Positions 21,345 to 35,800 are shown, counted from the first letter of the stretch. The stretch is DNA of 64,000 bases from Monomorium pharaonis (GCF_013373865.1 NC_050468.1:5268010-5332009), one strand, 5' to 3'. A program made the numbers and translations. The notes: generated by a model not told the origin, from the sequence alone.

Positions 21345-22224
21345 GGGGAAAAGGGCATAAGATGGTAATCTTAAGGTTTATCTATTTTTCCTAATTTATG
21401 TGATGGTGTAAAAATAATGATCTATTTTTTTATATTCACTAAAACCTTTTGTATCATAAAAATTAAAAACTGTTAAATAAATTAGAATTTTAAGAAATTT
21501 TGATTTTCTTAAAAACATGTCATCTTGCCCTCCTATGTAAGTAAGATGACTTTCAGTAGCAAAAAGAGTCAAATTAAGTGACATTTGTAACCTATCTATT
21601 GTTTATCTATATAAACACCAATCTTCTTATTTATTTAACAATATATATTTATTATTATATTAATAGTACAACTTTATTTTTTTTTAATAACGAAATCAAT
21701 AAATTGTATATGATAAAATTTACTTACAGATTACCAATATAACCAGTATCATAAATTACAAACTTAATTTGCATAACATTAACGCAATTACGTTCGTTGC
21801 AGAACATAATCTGCACGTACAAATGCATCATCTGGCGTCATTCGTCATTTTATCCACAGTCATATTCATTTATTTATTTAATAAAAATATTACACTGCGA
21901 GAAATAAAAAATATGAATACATTAGTATGCGCGATTTTAACTGTATTATATCATGATTTTATTTAAAAACTAAAAGTGTTTACTATATATAATTACGTCA
22001 TTCTCTATAAACTAGTGCCAAAAAGTTATGCATGGGTGTATTTAAAACACATTTCTTATTATATTATCCACTTTTGTGGACCGATTGAAACCAAACTACA
22101 ACAGATAATCTACTATTATCTAAAGCCTTTAATGAGTTCAACACCGGGACGAAATCTATTATTAGTTTAGAAAAATTAGCGCTTTGTCATCTTACCCACT
22201 TCGTCATCTTATCCCTTTTTCCCC
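21345..22224. mobile_element. TATA-flanked inverted-repeat element, copy 1 (diverged type)
   Basis: 880 bp with termini GGGGAAAAGGGCATAAGATG and, reverse complement of the right end, GGGGAAAAAGGGATAAGATG (18 of 20 identical). TATA directly flanks both ends (21341-21344 and 22225-22228). The interior has only short frames of 62-65 codons with no transposase motifs. It is probably a non-autonomous DNA transposon. The GGGTAAGATGG-like ends resemble those at 40324-41226 and 52775-53665. Confidence 0.65.
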
Positions 22225-25200
22225 TATATAAATTACTTAGAAAAATTATTTTTAAATATTAAATATTATTCAATTATTATTCAAAAATTACTAATTAAAA
22301 AAATAAATTTTATTAACTTTTAATAATTTAAATTACAAAGTAGTTTTTTATTAATTAGTATAATTTGCTTAATAGAAAAATTATACTCTTCAAATAAATA
22401 CAAATCATTTTTTTTAAATGTGTTCACAATTGTAAGTAAATACTTATGTACATTGTTTACTAAATTAAGGAAGTTTTTTTCTAATATAATACACAATATA
22501 TTTTTCTCCATGTAATTTATAAAGTATCAATGAATATTTTTAATGTTTATAAATTTTATTGATATAAAAATACATTCTTTACGATTTATTTAATTCGATT
22601 AAAAGCCTAAATAAATAATACTACGTGTGTTTTTTTCTTCCTTGTAGCATGACCGTGCGATTCGATAAGTAATCTGTGCAGTGTCATTAATGCCAGTGGT
22701 GCGGTTGCTGATTATTGTACGTTTCGGTGAATTAAAGCATAGAAAACAAAGGGCTGTGATAAGAAAGCTTCCGTGAGCAGCCAGCCGCAATGCTCACGGA
22801 CTTCCGACAGCATGCAATGCATTTTTAATTCATTCATATTACTATACATTCTTTGTATTGAAATTGGTCTTGTGTATAATTTACAGCCTTCTGCATCAAA
22901 TTTTTTTTAAATTGTTTTCTAATTGATGGGATTTATTATTCTCTAAAATATGCATCACTAAATTTTTAATTTGAACAAAACACTTTTAAGTATCTAAGAA
23001 ATAAGCATACAAATGCATATGATTTATTTATTTTACAAATTGATCTATAATAATTAAAATTAGTTTCTCTGCAAATAACAAAATTAACAGAAAAGTTTGA
23101 TTTCTGACAAAAATTTCACGAAATTGACAATCATTTTTTTAAGAGACATCTACAGAAATAGCCGCATAATTGCGTTTGATAGTAAATTTAAATAATGCAT
23201 TAAAAAGTTAATAGCTGAGTAATTTGTGAACATATTGCCTCTCTCACGTGAATAGACATAAGATAAATAGAAGGATATAACTGATCGATACACAGTGATA
23301 ATATACAACGTCCTACGTGATTTTAGACACTTCCAACAATTTAAAAAAGATTGAAAAATGAATATGTTTCATGCAAGCAGACTTGCGATAAAAAAATTAA
23401 AAAAATTTTTAATAAAAAATCAAGATTATCCCTAAAATTTTTTAAATATAGCATTATACAATTTTTTAAATAATATTATAGGGATTTTTAATACAAATTC
23501 AACACACTATCGAGAATATTACTCTTATTGAAATTCTGCTCTTTTTAAGAAATTGTTGTATATAAGAAAAATATTGATTTTTCAAGCGCATAATAAAGTG
23601 AGCCCTTAAGCATGCTTTTGGGACTTAATCAAACTTGTTTATTTATGACGAAGAAACAATGTTGAATACAATGATGTACCAATCGAACCGTCTATTTAAC
23701 GTAACGCACGTTTGCGTCGCGTTCCGTTCGATCGGTTTGTGCCATTTGCGAGGAATGTTTGTTTTCGACACGAATCCCGAATATCCGCATTGCCCGTTTC
23801 AGTCGCAAATTCGTGTATATTCATAACAAGAAACACAAGAGAAAGGAAGTCTATTTTAGGAATGCGAAAGGAAGAGATGAAGAATATAATAAAACTGCGT
23901 AAATTAGAACGGGAAACTCTCTCACGCCTAACGTATAGTGTAATGCGTAATGTTTATTTTATCAATAATTAAATGTTGAATTTATTTGTTAAAGTAAATG
24001 TAAGTAAATTTCACAAAAAATCTAATATTTTCAGCTCAGATGTAATATAAAAATTCATAATGCAATTAAATTATTAATATTATTATTATACATACAATAA
24101 ATTATTATAATTATAATTATTATTATTATTATTATTATTATTAGTATAATTTTCTATTATAATTCAATTGTCATTATTGATAAATCTATGCAATGTGGCG
24201 TGAGAGTTGCTCATCTCCTCTCTGTGCCAAAGATTCAAATCTAAATTCACCCAAAACATTAGATTTTTAATTAATTACCATCTCTTAGAAAGCAATGGCA
24301 AATTACCGAGAGTACCTTTGCCAAGATAGTCATCGAGCATACACAAGCATCAAATAGAGATATGATTTAAAAAAAAACTTGATATGAAAAAGAAATTAAG
24401 TTTTATTGAGTTTTATAATTAATAACAAACACAAATTTTTATTTTAACAATTAGAAAAATGCAAAACACAAATTAATAATAATTATAAACCTGAGAATTT
24501 TAATTTATGCTGTATACATTTTTAAGTTTTTATCGTGGTTTTAAGTTACTTCAAAAAATTTATAATCCTTGGTATACTCGAAGTACAATTGGAATTAAAA
24601 AAACAGATAATGGGTCTTTCGATAATAATTAAAAAGAAAAAATATTTATACCAAGTATCTATATGAAATTATCCTCTCTAAATCATATTTTTTAAATAAA
24701 CGATTCAAGTATGTCAACTCTGAAAATTTTTCTAAAAAAATATATTCTAAAAAATCTTTCTAAAAAAATACTTACTTAACCATTCAAAAATAAATTATGC
24801 AATTAGCCAGGTATTTGATTAGACCAGAGTTAGAAATTACCACGTTATTTGTAACATCGCTACTTTTACCTTTATTTTTTAGTAATGATTACTTTTTTTT
24901 CTTCTATAGTAACGATAAGGTCGTCACATTTTTTACAATAATGCTAACGAATATTATCATTACTTTTATCATTATTTTATAAACATACGATACATGCGTG
25001 CATGAATTTGTCGCGATTACAGTAACATAAATGATTGAATGCCATGCTAAAAACAAGATCACAACTTTGTGAAAAAGTAACGATAACGTATTATTTTAGA
25101 ATTGATAACGAATAACAGTAAGAAATTGCACTTAGCGAAAAATAACGGTAACGGTACTCGTAATTTTTATAAGATAACGTTTCTCAATCCTCTCGATTAG

Positions 25201-25439
25201 ATATAAAACGCAAAAGTATCTTATACAAACATTTTATACATAAAATTCTAAAGTGTATGCAATAAAAACATAACGCATTTACGTATATAGGTATATAATA
25301 TTAGGTATATAATATTACATTTTAACGTTCCATAAAAACAAGTCCGTTGCGACCAAAGTGAGCAACGGTAAGGTAGCTCGGCAAAAGCTTACAACAAGTG
25401 AATCCCATCAGATTTTATTACATTATTCGCGTTTACCTC
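22225..25439. other. AT-rich non-coding stretch
   Basis: An (ATT)n tract at ~24119-24143 and a GC-raised patch at 22620-22800, with a pyrimidine run ending in TTCCTTGTAG near 22648 that could be a weak acceptor. Frames at 23635-23972 are short and unsupported. No gene called. Confidence 0.3.
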
Positions 25440-26097
25440 ACAGTTAGCCGGAAGCGAGACGAAGAAGCCGTGGCACCGGAGCAACGTGGGCCGATCCTGG
25501 ACGCGAAGGAAGGAACGCGTAGATGATGTGGACACAACAATGCTGGATCTCTATAAATAAAATCGTGCCTGCGACGGCGGCCATGCGGCGGCGCGGTGGT
25601 CGCGCGCGTGCGCGGGAGACACGGGACACGGGGTGCGAGGTGGTGCGAGGGCAAGGTGCGAGGTGCGAGTGGTGCGACGCAGCCGCGCGATGCAGTATTC
25701 CGCAGTACCTCCTTGCGTATCGCGTGACGTATGCCTGATCGCTGCTGCCGTCGTTACCGCGCTCGATCGCCGTGCTCCGTTCCCGCATCCGTCGATGCAA
25801 TCTACGTCCCGCGTGTGTAGCAGCGAGTCGCCGCGAGTGCGTTTCCCCGAGTGCAACAACTAGCAACATTGCTCCGCGCGCGCCGCGCCGCTCCGCGCCG
25901 CGCCGCGCCGCGTCGTGTCGCCCGCCGCCGTCGTCGATGCGGATCGCGCACGCTCTCGCGCGTACCGCGTCGTCCGTCTCTCGCTGTGAGTGACGTCGCA
26001 AGTCGGGGTATATCATCGTGTGCCTGTGACTGACGAAAAATGACAGTTGCGACCGTCCGACGTGCGTGAGATCGTGCGGTGCGGGAAGTCGGGTCGC

Positions 26098-26133
<36 letters not shown>

Positions 26134-26324
26134 CGGTGCGAGAACGGAGAACGCGGCCCTGTGTAACGTGAATTCGAAGTATCATCGGATCTGTCTCCCT
26201 CTCTCTTTCCCTCCTTCCCTCTCCTCCCTCTTTCCCTTTCTCTCTCTCCACTTTTCGCGTGTTGCTAGAAGCTGAATTGCCTAGTGGAGAACTACGGAGG
26301 TTTGGAGTGAACACTGCACGAGAG
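25440..26324 (+). promoter_or_regulatory. Strong CpG island: putative promoter and 5' untranslated exon
   Basis: This is the most GC- and CpG-rich block in the window. It has repeated CCGCGCCG-like motifs at 25876-25916, a (GA)n GAGA-factor-type tract at 26109-26132, and a CT-rich run at 26190-26250. A TATAAATA lies at 25552-25559. A plausible donor, GAGAG|GTAAAT, at 26325 would close a non-coding first exon on the + strand. Arg-rich frames open on both strands over the block (for example 25444-26016 minus) reflect composition and carry no domain. Strand is inferred from the donor only. Confidence 0.45.
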
Positions 26325-27053
26325 GTAAATGGAGGAACTTATCCTTTTTTTTCGTGTATAGTGTGTGTGGGTGTGTATGTATGTATGTGTGTGTGTGCGT
26401 GTATGTGTGTGTGTGCGCGCGCGCGCGCGCGTGTGTCGTGTGTGATTATTCGGGAACGCGATCGCGGTTGCCAGCGCGGCGGCCATATTTTTGCGATTTC
26501 GCGGAGAGCGATGTCGCAACGAGCGAGAAGCAACGACAGGTCGTCGTTGCTGGGATCCGCGGGGGATTACATATTGCCCTCCTCGTGCCCTCGCCTTTGC
26601 GCTCGCGCGGGCGCGCGCGCGCGTTCCGTGCGATCTCTATGTTTCTCGTGCCGCACCGCATTCCAGAGAACTTTTCACTCGAATAAATACGCTTGACAGT
26701 GCATGTCGTGGTGCAGAGATAGCAAATGGAGCAAAGGCGAGAAACGCACACATCTCCCTCACCGTGGGTGATGCGCCTTCGCCTAGCTAGATCCGTCGCG
26801 TCGGAATATTAATGGACGGATCTGTACGTATGGCGCTTCTGTTTCGCGATAATACGCCTCTTTTTTTTCCTCCGCGGAGAGACGAACGTCAATGCCTCGC
26901 GAGTGGACCGATAAAGGTCCACGGCGACGACGCGAGACGCGTTTTCACGTCCCAGTCGAGTCTCGAATTCAAGCTACTGGGACGAATTAAGTACAGTACG
27001 AAAGAAAAATCACGGAGTAACGGGAAAATCGGGAAAGCATGATTGTCGCGCTG

Positions 27054-27087
<34 letters not shown>

Positions 27088-27330
27088 TTGTGTGTGTGTC
27101 GGTAGCAAAAACACGACGTACACTCGCGCGACGATCCGATTGCGGGAGAGGGTCGATAGGAGAGAAAGAGTGAGGCTGCCCTCTCGGGTGGCAGGAAAAC
27201 GCTCCGCATGCAGGAAACACCTGTTGTGTGCAACGCCCACGTTCGGGGTTCAGAGTCGATCGCTCACTTACGCGTCGCCGAGAGTGGGTGCGTGGCAGTC
27301 GGCTATTAAAGATGTATCACGGAATTTCGC
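26325..27330. other. GC-raised continuation with (GT)/(GC) tracts
   Basis: A GT-rich tract running into (GC)n and back to GT occupies 26359-26441. A (GT)n tract lies at 27057-27098. CpG-rich sequence at 26450-26780 and 26800-27300 has overlapping spurious frames on both strands. Probably the remainder of the promoter region and start of the first intron. Confidence 0.35.
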
Positions 27331-29898
27331 AAATAATTGCCAATTGTATTTTGCTGAAATGCTCATTAATGTACGTACATTATTTCTGTATGTGGAAAAA
27401 AAAAGAAACTTAATCTACCGTACCGTTTTAAAGAAGAGTTCTATGAAGCGTATACGCTCCACTGTAAGAAAATTATGTAAAATTACATAATTTATAGTGC
27501 AAGTGGTTAAATACATAAAATTTTTTTTTTTGTATTTTCACTTCTAATTGTGCAAATATATATAATTTTTTGTTTGATATAGAAATACATTTGCATAATT
27601 AAGGATAACAATATTTAACAATTTTTATATATTTCACTATCCATCGTGGAAACTTTATACATATTATTTATGCAATTGTGGCAATCGCATTGCCACTTAC
27701 CCGCGAAACCGAGACAAGGTCGAGAGTAATGTTTGGGAACATAGATGACGAACGATAATAACGCGAGCACAACAAAGACCGGCAACGAGCGAAGACAACA
27801 ATATGATTTTGAAATGGTCGGAAATAGAAACGGCCTAAAATTAGATTTTCGTGAATTTCTTTCGTGCCGCCAGTGCAGAGAGATAAGAAACGCAATGGAA
27901 ATTGCGACGAATGTATCGAGCATTCGATTGTATATACACGAAAATAGAGCAACAAGCGATTGACACGATATATTTTATTAAATAATCTCGTGAGTTTGAA
28001 ATCGAGATTCTCAAAAGATGCGATTTCACTGAAAGGGGAACAAAGGATCGAAAACGATGCCGGGCGAAATAAAAGTTTTGTCGGCATTAAACTCAATATA
28101 GATTGATTCTAATTTAAATTATCTATTCCTCACTCCCACGCACTAATCACTAAATAATTTTACATATTTTTTTTACAGTGTCGTCTGTAATTGTGCTCTT
28201 ATTATAAACAACGCACATATTGATTTATCTATTATAATAGCCCTTACGTAAGAACAAAATAAGAAACACTAATGTAACTAGAATTTTTAATATAGTCTAC
28301 GAAGTACGATCAATTTATCGTGTAATTTGAGAAAAAAATTGTCTCCAATACGTGAATTTCGAGAAAATGTTATTCTTGGTGATACGTACCTCCCGAAATT
28401 TAGCAACAATGCACAACTACAAACAAAACGTGCATATGTATCATCACTAATGAATGTATAATAAAATTATAATACTCTAAAAATTACAATAGTAGTTGTC
28501 AAGCCAGGATGACTAACCTTATTATTTAATGACGAATATAATTCATAATGTAATTTAATTTATGCAACAATATAACTTTTCTTTCGAAGAAATTGCTGAT
28601 AATTTACTAATATTATCTAAAAAATAATAATGTTTTAGACACAATGTTTTACCGAGATTAAAGATGATTCAAAATACAAATGTAGCGTTTTATAAGTTGG
28701 CATTGGCATCAACAAAACGCTTCTATACTTTATTAATTCCTTCAGAATTATACAATAATTTATTAAAAAATTAGTAGTAAATTGAAAATTAAATATGATT
28801 TTTTTTGTTCGGAATCCTATAATTTACAATTATTTTGTTATTCTGAAACTTATCAAATGATCATTTAACTAAGGAAATGTTATAATACATTTTTTTAAGA
28901 ACTGCCACTTGGAAACCAGGCGATTTTATAAAACATGAATAAAAAGTAGAAAGGATTGATCAAGTTGTATCAACGAATCATGTGCTCTTATTTAAATTAA
29001 CAAATGTATGTGAAAACTAGAGTTTATATTTTATTTCTAAAAGTTCAACAAAAAGTTCTTTAATCGTTTGAATTAGTAATTTGAAAAGCAGCACAAGTAA
29101 AAAATCTCATTTTTAGAAAATTTGAAAAAACTATCTAGCTCTTATAACTGCAGTGTTATAAATAATTAAAAAGTGTCTTATTTATACATTAATCTTACAC
29201 ATTAAATGTATGGAACATATTAATATTCTTAGCCTTATTCCCAGAAAGAAAATTAATTTCAAAAATTTCTTATATTCTTATATATATTGTTTTTTAATGA
29301 AATAAACATTTTGGTACATATAAAATTTTAATTAGGAAATTCTGAAAATGTAATAACAGATTATTTTAATAATGCTTTAAAATAACATATTTTATTCTAA
29401 GAGAAATATTTAACTTTATTGTTTAAAAAATGCACAATTTGTAGAAAAAACAAATTTGTAACATTAAATTGCAATATGCTAAAGTAATTTATTATTTCTC
29501 ACGTGAATAGTTTTATAGACCATTTTGATATCTAAAAAAAGCATGTTTGATTAATATATTTTGATTTAATTAATATATAAGATTTGAAAAAAATTGTATA
29601 TCTATCCTCTTAATTCTGAATACTTTAACATCACAATTTTGAAAAAAAACTAATTTGTTATTTTTGTAATGACTAATTTCCAATCCTAATTAATCTTGAC
29701 GATGTGTATGAAAATATTTTAACATTAATATTTTAATATTAATACTCTAATTACGCTTTAATATATATATACTCATCAATCAATACATACTGTAGTGGCG
29801 CACGCCAAGTGCATGTATCTGACAATAATATTATACACCTTGCTGTCTGAAATGGCAATTGATTTTTCTCATCAGGAAGATTGCAGAACATAATCATG
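27331..29898. other. AT-rich non-coding stretch
   Basis: A GC-raised patch at 27680-27960 has short frames on both strands without domain support. The rest is AT-rich with no signal. Confidence 0.3.
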
Positions 29899-30132
29899 CC
29901 CTGGTGAAAATATAAATTGCAGCGTAAGTTGAATGTAAGGGAAAGATAATAGGAACGTATACGAAACTTCTGTAAAATGTAAATTGAAACAATGAAATGT
30001 AAAAGAAGCGTTGTAAGAACTACTTCTTTTACATTTCACTGTTTCAATTTATGCTTCATAAAAGTTTCATTTACATTTCTATCACTTTTCCCTTACATTT
30101 GACTCACGTTCGGATTTTTATTTTCACCAGGG
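29899..30132. mobile_element. Hairpin-like MITE
   Basis: 234-bp near-palindrome. The left arm CCCTGGTGAAAATATAAATT and the reverse complement of the right arm, CCCTGGTGAAAATAAAAATC, continue to match over roughly 100 bp per arm, including TGTAAGGGAAA and AAATGAAAC-like blocks. The centre lies near GTTGTAAGAACTACTTC. No ORF. Confidence 0.65.
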
Positions 30133-31420
30133 TATAATTTGATAGATGTAACATTATTAATTTGTTAGTCATTTATTTGAATATTTGGAAAAAAATCGTC
30201 ATAAATATGCAGTGTGTATAAATATGCAGAAATTAGTTGGATTTGCAAAGGAATTAAACATAGTACAATTTATGATATATTATTTTATTTTTAGACATTT
30301 TTAGATTTATATTTCTAAATTTGTTTTTTGTTTTGTTTATTGTTGCATTGAAAAATACAGGCTTTATGATAAAAGATTAAAATGTAAATTATTTAATTAA
30401 ATTTACTATCCCTGACTTTATTTAATAGAAAAAAATTGTAAAAATTACTAATCTCTAACACTAAAAATATATATGGGGATGATAATTTCTTATTCCTAAT
30501 AGAGTTTATAGGAACTTAATATAAAATACATATAACTTAATATAAAAATATTTTAATTAATAAATCATACTAATCACAATTAAAAAAAAAACTAATGGAT
30601 AGAAGCTAATTGAAGAGAGAAAGAGATTTGATCTACTATTTTGTTTTATTTAAATAACTTATCAAATATTTATGTGACGATTATTTTTAATTTTATAGCA
30701 AGTTTTTTTAAAATAATTTTGTTACTGTTGCGACTGTATGTAAAGTAAAATTTTTATGTTTTGGAAATATTGTAAAAAATTACGTTGTATATGGCGGTGG
30801 TATGACGATTTACTTTGCTCACTGCTGAATATAAAGAATCAGCATTTTTATCCGACCTCGATGAATGAAAAGCGGCTGTATACACGACGTGACGATCGAA
30901 CGAGTTCCGAGTTTGATCCATCGATTTCAGACGTCACTTCGTACGACGAACGTCGTTGTCATTCAGCGGTCAACGAACGGATACGATGTGGCATAAGCAT
31001 ACCGAGAAAGATTTACGCACGCGAGTTACGTTGCAACAACAGCAATATATAATAACGATTTGTCGAATCAAATGTTCACGCGTAGAATTGAAAATGACAA
31101 TATTTCGGCATCGTTACGTAAATGTTTTCTCGCGTCCTCACGCGCACGAAAAACGAATCACTTGACATTTGCATCGCTCATAGACACATGATTAACATTT
31201 CGATAATCTTATCTGACCGAAAATCCATAAATAATATCTTACTAAAAAACTGGAAATATATGTTAAAATAAATGTTATATTCATATTTTATAATAAGAAA
31301 CAAGAATGCATTAAAAAGATCGGTACAACATGTTATAAGCTTTATAGGCATAGGATGATAGGCAAAATACTATGGAACGATTGCCGGGAGTAAAGGTCGT
31401 TACACAATTCCAGGAAACAG
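30133..31420. other. Non-coding stretch with a MITE fragment
   Basis: 30476-30516 is a ~40-bp fragment nearly identical to 31571-31609, sharing AATTTCTTATTC and TAATAGAGTTTATAGGAACT. A GC-raised patch at 30880-31170 holds frames of 69-98 codons with no domain. A pyrimidine-poor context and the lack of clear splice sites leave it uncalled. Confidence 0.35.
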
Positions 31421-31600
31421 GTAATAAGAACCGAAAATAGAAATTATGAATAAGAAATTATCGCTTTCTCTGATGTGTCTCTGATGTACATGTAATAATA
31501 TGATAGCAATAAAAACCAGCGGTTGATTCCTGTCGCTATTACGTCATTGTGCATCGAGAGCTCACTGAGGGCGGTAATTTCTTATTCATAATAGAGTTTA
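31421..31600. mobile_element. MITE family M1, copy 1
   Basis: Terminal sequence with ATTATGAATAAGAAATTATC at the left recurs inverted at the right (31571-31594). The whole is homologous, in the same orientation, to 42788-42976, including TGTGTCTCTGATGTACA. About 180 bp, no ORF. Confidence 0.55.
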
Positions 31601-32649
31601 TAGGAACTATAATTTATAATTTTCTGTTTTTATTGTCTGCTGCCTCGGAACCTACAAGAAGCTAAAGAGCGGTTTTAAATTTGGATATTTTGAGAGCAAC
31701 AAATTTAGACATTGTCTCAGTATGAAATTTAAAAGGGCGACAAATAGTTTACTTTTGTAATTTTGTAGACTATACGATTTTTTAATGTTTAAATTAATTT
31801 TAGGAGCAATAAATTGGATATTTTTAGCGCAACAAATTCTCATATTATTACGTATATTTTTGTTGTTATATATATTGTTCTATATATATATTGTTATATA
31901 TATTGTTCTAACTTAATCTTCCTTTAGTGGAACATTGTTTTTTAAAAACAAACTTACAGAGCAACATATTTGTTTTAGCAACTTTTTAGCAACAAGTGAA
32001 AATATTAATTTATAGATTTGATTCTGCTATTATGTTTCGCTAACTTAAATGACGTTGGTTAGTGTTTATTCTTTTCTGTTTACTTTTCTCGCTCATCGCG
32101 GCGACAGAAAGGTAAAAATGTTTTATTGATGTCGTGCAAAAAACATTATATGAAATAATAATAGATAAAGTGTTGAAATTAATTGTATATGCAATTTGTA
32201 TAATAATACCATTAATTTCATTTCACATAATTTCGTACGCAACAATATGTTTGTATACAACGCAGATTATATTAACGGACCAATTAGCGGTTGAGATATT
32301 TGGTTTAATTGGATTAAGCGGATCTACAAGTACGCAATATTGGAATCTTCCACAGATTCGATGCGCGCGTGTTTGTAATCGATAGACACATATAAAGTTG
32401 AACAATGTTTGTAAAATCTGCCACAATTTGTAAGCTTTTCACAAATTGTAATTCGAGACATTTTATAAAAATGCTCGTAAAATTAAAGATGTACATTTAT
32501 AAGATTTATAAAAATTAAAAATATTCTAATTTTATCTAACTTTAATAGTAATGAAAATAAATTTGAACTTAAATATATAGCGTGCACGCTTGAAACATTA
32601 AAATTAAATTTTTTGATAATTATGACACCAATCTTATTTATTATACCTA
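31601..32649. other. AT-rich non-coding stretch
   Basis: A repeated TATATATTGTT motif lies at 31867-31908. No gene; short frames at 32134-32496 lack support. Confidence 0.3.
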
Positions 32650-32849
32650 CACTGAAAAAAAAAAGTAATATATCCAATAAGATATGTAGTTGCGGGCTGC
32701 CAATAAACAGATATACTCAATACAATAATATATGCTATTGCAGTATTAACATTGTACTTGCATTAACTGCAAATATTATTGTATTGAGTATTTTATAGTT
32801 GGCAACCCGCAATTACATATGTTATTGGCTATATTACTTTTTTTCTGTG
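32650..32849. mobile_element. TA-flanked CAC...GTG MITE, short copy
   Basis: 200 bp with TA on both sides (32648-32649 and 32850-32851). The left arm CACTGAAAAAAAAAAGTAAT and the reverse complement of the right end, CACAGAAAAAAAGTAATATA, continue to match through the GCGGG(C/T)TGCCAA block, about 55 bp per arm. TA duplication and palindromic form fit a Tc1/mariner-type MITE. Confidence 0.65.
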
Positions 32850-35800
32850 TACATATATAAGTAAAGTTTATTTGAAGACATAAAATTTTTTTTATTTGCA
32901 TCCGTAAAAAACGTAATTTAATTCACGAAAACTGTTATATTACTTACATTTATAATATTACTTATATTTTAATTTTTTTATTTAAAAACTTTTGCTTTTT
33001 AATAAGAATTATAATGTATCTAATTATAAAATATATTTTTATCTAATTATAAGTTATATCATAAGATCTGTGAAGATATAATATCTTCACAGATCTTATG
33101 ATTATATGATGCCAACTTATATAATATGCTAAGTTATGTAATAATATTTGGTTACACTTAAATTACTCTTATTTTTCATTTTGCGTTTATTTTATTTATT
33201 CTTATTCTATTATGTTTAGGAAGAAAAGTTTTAAATATGAAATATTACACACACATCTACGATGCTTCTACTATCTAATATGTTTTCCGAGCCGCATATA
33301 TCGAAGTTGACACGAGGGAATTAAAATCCCACCGCTTGTGAGCACTCCCTTGATTTCTGAAATTCTTCACGGCACATACCGTCATCGACTCGTCGCGGCA
33401 TTTTATAACATTAAAGTTGAATAAACTTGCTTCTGAAGTCCATGTAATCTGCGTGCACGCACGCAACATACAAGATAGATAAAAAGAAAAAGAGAGAAGC
33501 ATGATATACAAACTTTCCCCTCTCGTAAACCGCATGATTCGCGCATTGCTTTTTTTACAAATTTGTTTTTACTGTCTTTGTGATCGTAAACTATCATTAA
33601 TGAATTTGTTTATTAAGTTAACGAATGTTGACATAGTTTTAAACGTCAACTTTTCACACAGTTAATCTTGAAAGTTTTAACAGACTTGATAATTTCAGTT
33701 GTAAAAAATTTTATTTTTTTACAACTTCCAACTTACAAAGGGAACAAACCTGAAATGCTTAAAAAGATATTCTTCGTAATCTTTAAAAAAGCATTAAAGT
33801 GCAAAATTATTATTTAAAAATTTATCTCAAATTGGAATTTACAAGAATCTGTCAAATATCACAAATTCTTCTTTTCGTAAAGAACTTCAAAATTTGTACG
33901 CTTTATGCGCTTAGATATTGGAGTAATTTTGATTTTTACACACTGTATTTCTCAAAGAACTTTTCTGTCGAAGTAAATATTAATATTTGGTCCTGAGTTG
34001 TTTATAATTGTAAAATTATATTATTTAATTATATAAAATATATTTTAAATTTATACGCTATTATTTCTGATCTTTTTAAAATAAGTTAAAAATAAAATTT
34101 TTATATTTATAAGTAATATTTTTATAAAATTTGTTTACAAATTGTATAGTTGAAACAATAATAATATATATATTAATAATATATACAAAGTATTATTAAT
34201 AATATTAAATAGTTATACATGTTGTGGCATTCTATATATAAAATTATTTTGTATAATTTATTTGTTTTATTTATATTTTTCTCTTATTTTTTTATATTGC
34301 AATTTTAAACATAAACGTGAGAGTACAGTGAAATGATAACAGTAAAATGATACACTTGTCTATAGGACAAAGTATGAAATAGTAAAAATCATATAAGACA
34401 GAATAAAAAACATATTAATTGTATCTACCGAGTTAGTAACGTATTCTAATTTTTATAATAATTACAATCAAGAAAGATCAATAACAGTTATGACGAATTT
34501 TAGTGCACAAATCATTACTCGTGGAATTTTATATACATTTACTAGATTTTTTTTATTTGAGGCATTCAATCTTGAACCGCAGTTTTTAAAATGAACGGAA
34601 ATAGTAATATCACAATATTAAATTGATGATTAATTTAATAATATTGATGCTAATAAGTATTTATGTGATGTGTCCCCACTTCCAACATTGTAAACATTGC
34701 ATGAACATACACACTCACGCACGAAGTAATAATAATGCAATATTAAAGTATGTGGAAATAGCAGTAAAGTGCAGATACGTGCATTTTGTGTGCTTTGTGC
34801 AGGCGCAAGTGTTACCTCCCAATTACAGAACATTCGTACTGCATACTCTGGGAATTTTTGCCCGTTTTTTTTTTAGTAGTTAAGCATCTTAATATTTTGG
34901 TTAGTGTCATTTAAGTAAAAATTATTTTGGCGTAATTATCTTTACTGGATATCAACGGAACTAATTGAGAGATTTAACTATATATAACTTGAAATATAAC
35001 TAATATATATAATATAACTAATATATTTAACTATATAACTTGAAATATAACTAATATAACTTGAAAATCTTTGAAATAGAAAATAGCTAATTGCAAGTTA
35101 CAGAATCAATTTAAAAAAATAAACGTAAAATTAATGTTACGAGTAATCCAAATAATTTGATTACTTAATCGTTGACTACAAAGTAGGTTATAATTGATAA
35201 CATTTTTCCCTCAGAGTAAATACCGCGCACTAAAAATGCCATGTGTCCCAAACGGGAGATATCAAACTAAATAAAGAATAGCTAAACACTTGTATGTTGT
35301 TGTATTCATTCTTTACTATGTCTTTATTCTTTTATATTGAAATAACCATTAAGACTTTTATATTTTCTACAGTAATTATTTTATGTAGGCCGTAATACAT
35401 GATCACGAATATACACGTGACCGCGTAATACATAATCAAGAAATCAATTCAACCGATTCACGATCGTATATATTAACAGTAAAGAACTGAAATCACAATA
35501 CAGTACTTACGTAACATAAAAGCATATAACAGAGCAAGTTTTCTTTATTCATATTTTTTTTTAGCTTCTTTGTAAATCTTCGCACTGCGTAAATATTTCC
35601 GATTACGTGGTAATGATTACACGTAACAAAGGAAATTAGACAACTCTCGGAAATTCAGAAAATTCTGAAACTGCGTACAAATACAGTAATTTATTTCTTG
35701 ATTCTAATATAGAGTAGTATGTTAATTATATTGAATATATAACTTAAAATTATTTTTTGTTTATGTTAAATTATGATTGAGAGAGTAAAATCACTTCTTG

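Noticed and set aside
25444..26016. 190-codon minus-strand Arg/Ala-rich open frame in the CpG island, and overlapping frames on both strands
   Set aside because: Open frames occur in all directions because stop codons are rare in GC-rich DNA. Composition is low complexity and no domain or splice support is seen.
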